From Platycnemis pennipes (Eukaryota > Arthropoda > Insecta > Odonata > Platycnemididae), in the NCBI GenBank assembly GCA_933228895.1, contig OW121854.1, positions 52,866,609-52,930,608 on the forward strand: DNA of 64,000 nt. Reading direction: 5' to 3'. A program made the position numbers and the translations under genes. Below are positions 49,091 to 59,690 of the stretch, in pieces. The notes beneath the pieces were generated by a model. That model made no database searches, was not told where the DNA came from, and worked only from the letters and a program-made list of their open reading frames with translations. Numbering within the stretch: the first letter of the stretch is position 1; each line of letters opens with the position of its first letter.

Positions 49091-49900
49091 TTGAAATAGG
49101 ATCCAGGAACGATGTCCAAATGGAGCCGCCAAAGACTGGGGTTGACCTGGGGAAGGAATCCACAGCCGAGCCATTATGTGAATCCCGGCATCTTCTGCTT
49201 TACTCCCTTGGCCACTCACAACTACTCTCTCTCTCTCTCCCGCAATTCCTCCTTCCCTCGCTTTCCTACCCTCCCTTGTCAAAGCTGACCCCGTTCTTCC
49301 ACCCCCTCGCCCCCCCCCTCTCAACCGCCGTCAAAATTCTATATCTAAGGGTGTGCCCGCTCCCTCCTTCACCTCTGCTTTCCACCCCATTGGCGTATTT
49401 TTTTCTCCATTTCCCCAACCCACGCGTCATCCTCCGTCTATCTCTCCTCCATTCGATCCTGTCCGTAACCCTTGGCAATTTTTTTCCATCCCTTCCTCTC
49501 AGATCCCATCCCGAGTCGTCAGGCCGGGATGGGCACCACGGACGTCGTATCCACTCCTCCCACGTCCCTGCCTATTCCTCCTCCTTCATATCTCCATTTT
49601 CCTTCGCGCCGTCTCTTCCGGCCCGTCTCCCCGCCACCCCCTTCGCCGGGTCTTATCGCCCCTTTATCCAGATAAAACCCCCTAATACTTGCCCTCTCCT
49701 CTCACGCCCCTCGGTCCGAGGCCTTTTCAAGGGACCCTCTCCACCTTCCGAAAGGCTTCATCACATTCCCCTGGCAATGTAATTGGGAATTTGAGAGATA
49801 GAATCCATCGTGCATAACTAAAGGGCAGGGAAGGTCGGGGTTGTTATGTGGGGGAAGGGACAAAATCCCTTCGGTGGTAACGTCTTTATCCATTCTAGGT
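49091..49900. other. Pyrimidine-rich GC island carrying the longest open frame
   Basis: The + strand is almost pure C/T-rich at 49190-49700. The 235-codon frame (49075-49782) begins at TTG and is Leu/Ser/Pro/Phe-rich throughout. It is overlapped by a 110-codon frame in another register and by minus-strand frames. No domain is recognised, so I treat it as compositional, not a gene. Confidence 0.5.
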
Positions 49901-52489
49901 ATCCTCGTTACGGCAGTCAGTCATGAGGCTTGGAAATTTGTAGAGATTCCCTTGGAGCTCTGCTCATCCTGTAGAAGATAGAAGGGAGTTCTTTGAAGTG
50001 ATTGGAACCTTGGTGACTGAGGGTATGCATTTCTTCGCACGTGTCGTTTTGCCGACCAATTTTTTTCCCACACACAATTGATTAAAAATGTTTTTTCATC
50101 GCAGATAGCAAGTTTTTTATTTTATTGACTTTGGCCACTTTCACAAATTTAGAAACTTCTGTTGCATACGGCTTCTTACTCAAATCAGTTTGAAGTAGGC
50201 ATCGAAAAAAACTGATTTTTATTTTATGTTTATAAAAATTTATTTTTATCTCCTGGGTCATTAACGTGTGCACAATCATGAAGTCTTTGAGTTATAATAA
50301 GTTCCATTCCTTGTGATGCAATGCATTACGTTCCTTAAGTGGAAAAAATCTTTTCTTTATTTCTATCTTAATAAGCACGCTACCTAATGGCAATTGAAAA
50401 TAATGGATAAGTACTTAGTTTGAAATGTTGATTGCTTGATTTCAGTATCACTTTAGGCATTAAATCTCTATATATTTTTTGTATTTTTTTTAGATTAGAC
50501 ATAGTGGGGATGCTGTAGCATAAAAAGCATCGTTTATGATGTAGTACTTTTACTTTTTATGTTATTTATTAACGTCACTTATGGCCCTTAAATGTTTGTC
50601 CTATTGTTTGTCTTCTCGCTTTTATACAGATTTTTCTCTTCGTACTTGTGTATTTCATTCTCCTTATGCCTCCATGTAAAGCCATTTTCTTTTCCAATAA
50701 CATATTTTATTCCCGCGAACACATATAATTTGCCATTAGTGCACTCGTATATTTGAATGTGTGCATCCAATACAGCATTTGTTCTTTTCCCGCAATTTTG
50801 TCCTCCTTTCCTCTCTCCTAGTATTCACATCACCTTGGATAATTACGATGAAGTGCTCTTTCAGCATTGCGGTGGTGATATTAGCATTTTTTCATAGGTC
50901 ACCACTGTGAAAGCATCGTGTTACCTTTTAGAGCATCTTTTATAAAAAGACGTTGATGGTATAAATGACATTTTATATAATTACTGGAAATGTTAAATAT
51001 ATTCTATTCCCCTTAGATAAAATTGATTAATCCAGTGAATCCTGATTACAGATTGATGAAAAAAAAATCATGAAATTATATTCAAAGGTACTCTAGCTAC
51101 GCTGGTTATATCACACCTTTCAATCCAATCTCGGAATGAGCACAGCTATTAATCCTTTGGGTAGATTAAAACACATGCATTGGTTTGCTGGATCGGCGGC
51201 TCTATTCAAGCCCAGCGTACCGGCACCATCTCCAGCATAAATGTGTAATTTTATTATAGTGTCTTTTGTGCTTTTTCCCAGTCAATAAGTCTTATGATGA
51301 CATAGTTGTAAAAGTCGGCGTCATAATCCTATCAGAAAGTCAAATAAAAGCTGAAAATATTCATTACATGCATCCCGAGAACTTTTCAACCCTGAGGAGG
51401 TTGCTAGTAAGCCTCAGCATTCTTGCTAGTATGAGGCTTTTTATATTCTGTATTTAATATGGCAAGGCAACGGAGTTAGAAAAAAATAAAATTTTACCAT
51501 ATTTTCCTAGATTTTTTTTATGTTAATCTGATGTGCCTTCATAAAAAAAACAAAGTCAGAGAAGTGAATGTTTCAAATTTACGAGGAGAGTTCATTTTCT
51601 GATATATACTTATTTATCAAAATCCCAAGGTTTCTCGAGCATTAACCTCTTCATATTTAAGACAGACTTTGGCATATAATGTACTAAAATGAAGACTGGA
51701 TTATTGCGAGATATAGATTATCCTCCTTTCTTTTGAGAAATGTTGAAGTTTCCCTGTAACTGAAATGGTTAGAAGTTAAGGAATAAACAGTGGAATTGAG
51801 GGAGAATTAATAGGTATTTAGCGATTGTCGATAAATATCAGTCTCCAGATTTAATTTCAGGTATATTTAATTGAAAGGAAATTAGGAGGGGTAAACATAT
51901 TGTGATCAGGCTTGGAAAAACAAGTAGGGATAAAGTGTGAAGGAATGAGTTAATGTTAGGATTTTTTCTAGATGAAGGTTCTTTAAATAATACTTATATA
52001 AATATTTTTTTGAATTTCTATTACATTTTAAAAGAAAACTTTGTTTCAGGCAAGAAACATTAAAAAATGTCACCACCATATAAAACCAACATTCCCAAAA
52101 TTGTAATGTTGAAGCAATTGATTCTCCTTTCGTTTAATACCCTAATATTAACCTAATATATTGGCGACATAACAAGTGCGACATAGATGTAAGTGGAGAC
52201 TTTACTGAATAAATTGTTTTTATGCATTACTGCGGGATACTAAAGCATCATTTCACTACATATTGACGCTTCCGGATAGCCCGTGACTTTCATTCCCACC
52301 ATTGTACATGGTATATTTACTACCAAAACTGTGGTTTCAAAAGTATATCGTAATATATCGTAATGTTTATGTCACCATGGTGTTTTCTACCACCCTTTGC
52401 TACCTAGCAGAAGCTTACTTTGTTGCTCCCTTCCTCGTCCATTCTTAAAATTCCACTCTCTTACACCCTCCAAATCTGGCACCTCTTTT
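49901..52489. other. AT-rich stretch, no gene seen
   Basis: Very AT-rich. Only short frames; nothing supportable. Confidence 0.6.
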
Positions 52490-52603
52490 CATCTACATCT
52501 ACATCTACACGATACCCTGCAAGCCACCGCGAGGGTGTGGCAGGGGGTGAAGATCACCAAGCATGCACTACTAACATGCAAACTAGCAACTATATTGTTT
52601 CAT
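52490..52603 (-). mobile_element. LINE family A 3' end, about 114 bp
   Basis: Three ATCTAC tail units, the terminal hairpin module, and the first part of the 3' UTR (GATCACCAAGCATGCACTAC, then AACATGCAAACTAGCAAC). Sequence identity to the 38271 copy stops at about 52603. Confidence 0.9.
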
Positions 52604-53160
52604 ATTTAACTTTTAACTTTCTCCTCCAATTTTGTGCCCAATTTTTATTTCTTCGATAAACTTTTTTATCCCTCGCAATGTGTGTCATAAATTTTGCTTT
52701 GTCAGTTATGTCATTAGCTTTTTTAAATAGAGCTTTAACTTGCTTTCATCACTGTCTCTCCTCTTATTCCATCCCATTCTTGAACATTTAACAAGGGCTC
52801 ACTCCTGAGCAATAACTCAATTAAAGACATTAAAAATAGTCAGTGCCGTATATCACGATCCATTTTTAATGCCCCTATGAAACATGTTTCTTATTCAATG
52901 TTTTCTCTTTCAAAAACTCCATCCTATCCAATCCATGTTATATCGTTGTGTGTTTTTTTAATGGTGTATCTTTGTCAAATATATCTCTATAGGCATTTTG
53001 TTCCGTATATTTAGATTTATGATATTACTAAAAATACTTAAGTTAAATCTTATCGAACGTTTGTCATAAATATTAGTAAACGTCCAGAATATTTCTCTGT
53101 ATTTATTTTCTATTTATATCTGTCTTCATGGGCGTTGACCCTCAGTTGTGGTTGAATATG
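52604..53160. other. AT-rich stretch, no gene seen
   Basis: No supported feature. Confidence 0.6.
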
Positions 53161-53560
53161 TCAGTCAATGGCAGTGTTGAATGATTTCCGTTCTTTACTC
53201 GGTACTCCGAACTACGATCGTTTACTGAAGTCACCAAACCTTCGGCCTCACCAGTTCTTACTTTTGTTCCTTCAACCGCGAATTCTTTTATATTTTAGTC
53301 CTCCCTCCCTTTTGTGCAGAAATCCGCAAAACAGCCTTTTCTTCATTTTGGGTTTTGGGTTTTTTAAGAAAGTAGAACTCGAAATGCTCTTTGTTATCTC
53401 CCTTTTCCCCTCCTTGATTCACAATTCTCTCTCCGCCCTCCTTGACTCCCTGAACCACGGTCGTTTCCTCTTCTTTCATTCACTCTTATTGTAGTTCCGC
53501 TGCCGCTCACTTTCTTTCCTTTTGAGCTCTCTCGTCGTTTCGTGCTTTGTTTCAGCTTCT
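53161..53560. other. Pyrimidine-skewed patch
   Basis: CT/T-rich patch with a 108-codon ATG-started frame (53168-53494) whose Leu/Phe/Ser/Pro content follows the tract. Unrecognised. Confidence 0.45.
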
Positions 53561-53867
53561 TTTTCAAGGACTATTTCTTTTCGCATTCAATTCAAGAAAA
53601 AAATAAATAATAAACCTGGCCTCTTTACGATAAAGACCGTGCTATTGAATTGATTTCTTAATTTTTATTTGCGCGGCTGAATACCCGAAATAAGTGTTTT
53701 GTGCCTTAGATCTCGTTACTGAAATACACATTTAATTAAATTTGAGCACTGTGCAATTACCGCATATTATTGGTGGTAGTGTAACTGGAAATCTGTGTGT
53801 CACATTCGCTGTAGCTATTGCAGGCACGAAGTTATTACCTTACTTCTTCTTCATTATTACCTTGGTT
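53561..53867. other. AT-rich stretch, no gene seen
   Basis: No supported feature. Confidence 0.6.
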
Positions 53868-54112
53868 CTTCATCATTATCGGTCAGCAGTAGTCCTAAGA
53901 TTTTGGCAAACGAAGAAGTTTGGTGCAGCTCTCTACTTGATGTTTTTATCGGCTGACCTACTCATATCGGTATCATACTTCTCTTTCACAACCTATCTAT
54001 ATGGGTAACTCGAGGCCTACCCTTTCCATTCAGTTATCCCTCGACTTCACTAGGCCATCGTGTCTTCAGAAGTTACCGATTATCATGTCACGTCTTCTTT
54101 GTTATGCCTTTT
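53868..54112 (-). pseudogene. Highly diverged RTE-like LINE (family B) remnant
   Basis: The order of words matches the other copies on the minus strand: ATCGGTCAGCAGTAGTCCTA at the 3' end, then TATCGGCTGACCTACTCATA, CGAGGCCTACCCTTTCCATT, AGGCCATCGTGTCTTCAG and TCACGTCTTCTT. The palindrome is decayed and several indels are present. Likely the oldest copy of the family here. Confidence 0.65.
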
Positions 54113-54550
54113 AAGGAAGGTATATTTTTACTTGTAATTTTTTTAAAGAAATATATCATTTTTTCAATTTCGAGACGCTGAAATTATTAGTTAGTCAATG
54201 TGTTAGTTAGAAAAGTGTTAGTAAATGCAATGGTAAAGCGGTAAAGTCTTTAAGAAAATTATAGGCGTTTCAGTCGATAATTTTACTTTACTTTAACTTG
54301 GCATGAGCGTATGGTTTATAGTAGAGATTCATATTTTTTCATGTATATGAATTTTAAAGTAAAAAACCGGATTAAACATCTACATTACACTCGCTATCTG
54401 AATTTACTCTAGCGTCATCTGTGTTCAATTTTCCTTTTAGAAAGAATATTTAGACAAGAGAATTCGCAAAAACGGGCGGTAAAACTGCTCTTTTATGCCG
54501 GGCATAAAATTTTTTACCTTGCATTAATTGCATCTCGCGTATTTTTCCTA
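54113..54550. other. AT-rich stretch, no gene seen
   Basis: No supported feature. Confidence 0.6.
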
Positions 54551-55320
54551 TCAAGAGAACATTGCAGTATTCTTACTCATCCACGGGCCAAGCCAACGTG
54601 TTCAACGGTGGAATCCTCACTTCCAAAATCTTCCTAGCCGCATTCACCGAAATCTCTTTTCCCCAGCGTTTCTGGGTGCCGGCGTATTTTCATCCCCAAC
54701 CATCGCCTTGTCCCCAAAACCCTCGTTTCCGGTTCCTTCTTTACCAAGTTGGGTGCTTCTCTGAGCCCTATCACTCCCCTCTCCCTCTCACGTTTCCTCC
54801 TTAACAGCGTTCGGACGGTAGAAACCGCAAACAGCATGCCTCCGGAGTCCTTAGAGTGGATTTTGGGAGCCGCTCCAGTGCAGAGTCATTGTCTGAGGAG
54901 CTGGAGTATGTGGATGGTTTTCGGAGGGAGGAGGTCAAGATGCGTTTCGAAGTGTTCAGGGAGAGAGGAGAGCCAGCGGGCAGTTTGGTGGTCGGGATGG
55001 CGCGACAAGTGCGGGGAGACGTTACCGGTGCAATTCTGGGAAAACACCCTTCTTTCTCGCTGTCCCATCTCTCTTTTTATTTCTCTCAGCTCTCAATCCG
55101 CCCTTCATCTCTTTCGTAAGAGGTGAACCCTCGCTCATTGCAGTTGACTCATTTTTCAGTCTGTCCAGGTTTTTTTTCTCTATCATCCCATTTCTCTTCC
55201 GTAAACCAACCATCTCGCTGTAGGAAATGGTAACAGGATGTCCGGTATCAAAATTGAAATCGATTGCTGCAGTTAGGTTTTTCTTGGGGTAAACACAGTC
55301 TCCAGTCTCCATTTCCTCAA
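54551..55320. other. GC-richer island, mixed skew
   Basis: Pyrimidine-rich at 54650-54810, purine-rich at 54840-55020, pyrimidine-rich at 55040-55110. The 125-codon + frame (54749-55126) and the 100-codon - frame (55022-55324) have no recognised domain and overlap others. Confidence 0.45.
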
Positions 55321-55662
55321 ACACCTTCGCCGAGGTAGATAGAAATTATTTTACTCATAGCGCAGGTTTCCATTTTACGAAGGCATGATCGTGTTTTTTT
55401 TTTAATTTTTAATACCGAGGCATATTTAAATAAAGCAGATCGAAATGCGTTTGTTATCAAAGAAAATTACGTTGCAAAAAGACACTATCTTGTTAGATTG
55501 CTATTACGATGATACTTTTATATTTTAAAACTCGTAACTGTTCAAATACACTCTTGTGAAAGTGTTTTAAGGGTTATATTTACCAAGGGTGACTGCATAA
55601 GTGGACCTTTGGGCTGCTGGCCGAAATTCCAGTCTTAGAATTTGTAAGGGCTTTATAGGTGT
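55321..55662. other. AT-rich stretch, no gene seen
   Basis: No supported feature upstream of the inverted-repeat element. Confidence 0.6.
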
Positions 55663-55670
55663 ATGCTTAG

Positions 55671-56160
55671 TAGGGTGACCCATATTATTCAGAATTTAGA
55701 AAAAATGTCTTCCTACTCTCAAAATGATCAAAAGTAAGTTAATATTCACGTGCTAAAATTTGTTCACTTTTAATTAACGGGAACCCGTGCCCAAGAGCCT
55801 TAAGTACTTCGGGCCTAAATATGCATTTTTTGTGCTGTAAAAGCACTATTTGAATGAAAACCACAAAAGTAAAGTCCTACAAGACCAAATTTTTATTGTT
55901 TTTTTTTACCTATCTCTTAGCATTTCTGAGATATGATCCCTCGCAATGCGATCCACTGCCCAGGGCGCTACCCCGCACCGCGGCGCCGCCGAGGTAAGGC
56001 CAGCACCATTCCTTTCCACAGCTAGGGACTTCCCCTCTATCCCCTTCCCAGCCCCGACTTTGAGTCAATGGTCTCGGTGGAAAGATCTGTATTTAAACTG
56101 CAGAATTTTACCATGTTTCTTTGGTATCGTGGTTAACAACGTTAAATTCTACAATGTCAC
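55671..56160 (+). repeat. Left terminal inverted repeat
   Basis: Matches the reverse complement of the right arm for about 490 bp with scattered substitutions and small indels. Anchor words shared with the other arm include TTAATATTCAC, GGGCCTAAATATGCATTTTT (C/T variants nearby), GATCCACTGCCCAGGGCGCT and GACTTTGAGTCAAT. A GC-rich block (about 55940-56060) lies in an otherwise AT-rich arm. Confidence 0.9.
55946..55993 (+). other. Exon-like 16-codon segment ending in a splice-donor consensus
   Basis: ATG at 55946 opens 16 codons (MRSTAQGATPHRGAAE) followed immediately by GAG|GTAAGG, a strong 5' splice-site match. The right arm preserves the same codons and donor on the minus strand (ACCGAG|GTAAGG), but its ATG is ATA. 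It may be the first coding exon of the element's lost transposase, with the arm supplying a promoter. No acceptor can be matched with confidence; a pyrimidine-rich candidate ends at AG 56305-56306. Confidence 0.3.
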
Positions 56161-57734
56161 TTTTCAGACTGAAATTTACTGATTACCTAGTTGATGGTTC
56201 CAAATTTATTGATGCTTTCGTTTGTATTGTTATCCTGTAAATAGCGGTTCAATCTTTAATTGGAAATCCACGTTAGTTTAGTTCCTCTCCCATCTCTTGT
56301 GCTTAGTTTGCAAAGGAAAGTAAGTGCCGAGGTTTTTTGGATTAAGTAACCAAATTTGTGAAATAACTAGTTTATCATGGATAAACTTTTATCCATGCGT
56401 CATTCATATTAAAAATTGGCATGAAGTTAAGAGTAAATTCAGGTATGGAACTGGTGGGAAACGAAATAGAAGAAATACTTGGCTCAAAGCTACCGGTATG
56501 TCAGGAGTAGTTCTATGTGCTTTTTTCCATTACTAATGGAGATCGAAGGATGTTAGATTGGGTGCGAGGAAAACCGTAAGAAATGTGTATCAGTTTTGGA
56601 ACAAAACCAGAATTTCAAAGATTTACGAAAATAAAGATGATTGAAAAACTGGAAAAAATGGAGGAACGTAAGACGGCATAAAGATACAGAAGGAAGTGCC
56701 GTGAAGATCAAGAAAAAAAAGCCATTTAGTAAAAAGCCGGTGATTAGTTCGACATTGCAAAGAGTGGTGCCATATATAACGCATGAGGATGAGTGTGGTC
56801 AATCTTTCGGATAAATGTGGTTGGGCTGAAGAAGTCCAATTCTTACTTGGTCAAAGAGAACCTCGAATTGCGCGTATCGGTGGGAATGATTGTAGCATGA
56901 TCAGAAAAGAAAAAGAATTGCTCAGAGATTATCAAAGAAGCTGCAGCAATAAGAAAAAGTGCTTGAAAGAAGAGTCAAGGACTTAGATTCTCGTCATAGC
57001 ACAGGTGACTTATTCCATTATTATATATTTTTAAGATTTAACTCCTTGAATGCCAGAGGTATTGCGCTTGAATGCATAAAGGAGAATCTAGCTTCTCCCA
57101 AGAAGGAGTCTTATTGTTTGACAAATCCCTTTCTGGGCATGAAAAAGAAACCTTTATACACCGTGTAAAGACATGTGAGGAAAAACGTGATCCACATTAA
57201 GACAGTATCTCCCAAACTTTAAGATCTTCCTAAGTCTTCTTTGCCAGATTTTGCCACAACTAAATCGATAAAGCTATGTAATATTTTGGAAAAACCAACC
57301 GGATTCTTTGATATACGTTAGAAAGGGATGGACATTTGGACTACCAGAACGGCTTGCGAATTATTAACAGTCTTCAAACGGTGAATTACTGCGCAGATAC
57401 AGAAGTGAAACTATTTCAATATTTTAATTCAGTTACGAAGAAGGAAGAGAGCTATCAAAATTTATTACTATGAGCTAATTTTCATCAGAGGACAACCCCT
57501 AACATGTACAAAGATACTTTAAAATGCCAATAATGGATTGTCAGTGGGAGTCAAAAAATAGACTGTAAATGTTATTTTTAGTGGGTATTACTTATATTCA
57601 TGCACATGTAAGGAAATAAACTGACCATTTTTCATGGGGAAATTGGTCATGCCTATATACACCTTTTGAAAGTAAGCTCAACCCTTTAGAAGCTCAGAAT
57701 ATTATTTGACATACATAATGGCGACATTGTCGAA

Positions 57735-58258
57735 TACATTGTAGAATTTAACGTTGGTAACCATGATACCAAAGAAACGCATTTTACAATGTTGACATTA
57801 AGTTTAAGTCGACATAAGCGTAGACATTAAGTTTAAATACAAGTATTTCCACCTAGATTATTGACTCAAAGTCGGGGATGGGGAGGGGATGGAGGGAAAG
57901 TCTCTAGCTGTGGAAAGGAATGGTGATGGCCTTACCTCGGTGGCGCCGCGGTACGGGGTAGCGCCCTGGGCAGTGGATCGTATTGCGAGGGACCATATCT
58001 CAGTAATGCGTACAGATAGGTCAAAACAAATGAAAATTTGGTCACAAAGTACTTTGCTTTTGAGGTTTTCACTAAAATAGTGCTTTTACAGTCCAAAAAA
58101 ATGCATATTTAGGCCCAAATTATTTAAGGCCCTTGGGGCTCGGGTTCCCTTTAATTAAAAGTGACCAAATTTTAGCAAGTGAATATTAACTTCATTTTGA
58201 TCATTAGAGAGTAGGAAAACATAACTTTTCCAAATTCTGTAAAATAAGGATCACCCCA
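57735..58258 (-). repeat. Right terminal inverted repeat
   Basis: Inverted partner of the left arm. It is longer by about 35 bp because ACATTAAGTTTAA is locally duplicated near 57795-57835. The same GC-rich block and G-quadruplex motif are present in inverted orientation. Confidence 0.9.
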
Positions 58259-58266
58259 ATGCCCAG

Positions 58267-58880
58267 CCAATCCAAAGCTGTGTAACTGTAATAGTTTTAC
58301 CCTCACCAACCTGAGAAGGATTTGCGTTGCAATTTACTTTCCCTTTACGGTTTCATACCAAAAGCATTGTTTACTATTAGTAGCACTAGACGCCGAAGCA
58401 CATTTTTAGGCTTAATTTGTTAGGATAAAAAGTAACATTCGAATTAGCTTTTTTTGGATGTAGCAACTTTCCAATTAATCTTTCATTAATATAGTGAAGT
58501 CTTCAATATTCCTCCATATGGTACCCTATCTAAGATGTCTTGTAAGAAATATTAGCCTCTCAATTTTTTGCTAACGTATTACTGCTTGACGCATCAGCGG
58601 CAGATGTTGAATGGAAATAATGTCACAGTCGTTTTCCACATAACTTCATGGAGGTTGAAGTTTCTCTTTTCACTGCCGTTAATTGCTTTCTCGGTACCTC
58701 TTTGTGGTTTTCCGAGCGTCTCAAGTTTTTACGGCCATTCCTTTGTTCATCGTTCTGTTGGATGTTTGAAAGTTTTCAAAAATTTTTTTCTTTCTATGTA
58801 TCCCTGAATTTTCTTAACCCATTTTTACGAACAGAGTATGCAGCAAGCCTTTAAAAACTCCTTCAAAATCTTCTCTACAT
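58267..58880. other. AT-rich stretch, no gene seen
   Basis: Frames at 58568-58807 and 58648-58854 are Phe/Leu-rich and unrecognised. Confidence 0.55.
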
Positions 58881-59690
58881 CTTTAATTGTCGTAGCAGAC
58901 TTTTCTTTCTCCCTTGTGAAATACACTCACCCCTTCCCTGATGGCGAAACCTTCCTATGAGAGCGTTGGGGTTTTTGAGGTATCCTTTCCTTTTTCACAC
59001 CCTCTCCCTCCCTCCCTCACTTCATCCTCTCTCCTGCCATCTATTTCTTTCTGTTTCCCATTTACATTCCTTGACAAGGTTGCTCGAGTCTCCCTCCTGA
59101 CGAAAGAACGGTCGGTCTACTCAAGTGAGTGAGCGAAGGATGTGAACAGCGCTAGTGTGTTCGTGTGTGCGTGTGTTCATATACCTCCACATCCTTTCTT
59201 GGTGGTGGTTTTATTTCAACAGCACAGTTTTCCGTTCTCGTGTTTTTTTTTCACCGTTTCGTTTCGTTCCCCCCGTTTGCTCGCGCGACAGCTCTTCCAT
59301 TCTGCCCGGTCGTCCTCGTTCGCGGCCCGGACCGCGGAGTACACCTCGCTTGCCCTTGATTCCGGCGCTTTCCGGAGAAGTTCCTCTCTTCCCGTCCGTC
59401 GCGCGTGGAGTCCCCGAACGAATCGGCGGAAAAACATGTCCCTCTTTTTTTCTTTTCATCCCGTGCATTTGTCGTCTGCGGGGACGACGTGTGGAAGAGG
59501 CCGAGACGCCGAAACAATTGATGTGGAGTTGGGGAGTGGGTGATGGAGGGAGAGGGTTTCTTGAAATGCCGACACCGTTGCGGACGATGGGAAAGGACGG
59601 AAGGCGCTCTCCATAAAATGTAGGGCAACTGCGTTTCGATTGTGGAGGTATTCCTCCGCCTCGGGCAGTAGAAGGGTGAAAATTGAGTTT
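58881..59690. promoter_or_regulatory. CpG-rich island, possible promoter or 5' exon
   Basis: 59270-59440 is the densest CpG stretch in the right half (CGCGCGAC, CGCGGCCCGGACCGCGG, CGTCCGTCGCGCG), preceded by pyrimidine-rich DNA (58980-59100). A donor-like AA|GTGAGT lies at about 59123. Frames of 133, 153 and 176 codons overlap on both strands and none is recognised. This resembles a promoter/5'-UTR island more than coding sequence, but no core-promoter motif is decisive. Confidence 0.25.

Larger units (their letters stand above)
55663..58266. mobile_element. DNA transposon-like element with about 0.5-kb terminal inverted repeats, hAT-like target duplication
   Basis: Two long inverted arms (55671-56160 and about 57735-58258) flank a 1.6-kb interior. 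Outer ends read TAGGGTGACC (left) and, in reverse complement, TGGGGTGATCC (right). The 8 bp outside are ATGCTTAG (55663-55670) and ATGCCCAG (58259-58266): six of eight match, and both fit the hAT target pattern nTnnnnAn. The interior holds only short frames on + (for example 56324-56536, 56783-56986, 56959-57168), the first two in one register and separated by stops, with no recognised transposase motif or RNase H-like DDE signature. Long arms are unusual for hAT; P-like or an unclassified 8-bp-duplication element are alternatives. Arm divergence indicates an old, inactive copy. Confidence 0.75.

Noticed and set aside
49075..49782. 235-codon open frame, the longest in the window
   Set aside because: It starts at TTG, is Leu/Ser/Pro/Phe-rich throughout, follows a polypyrimidine tract, overlaps other open frames and has no domain.
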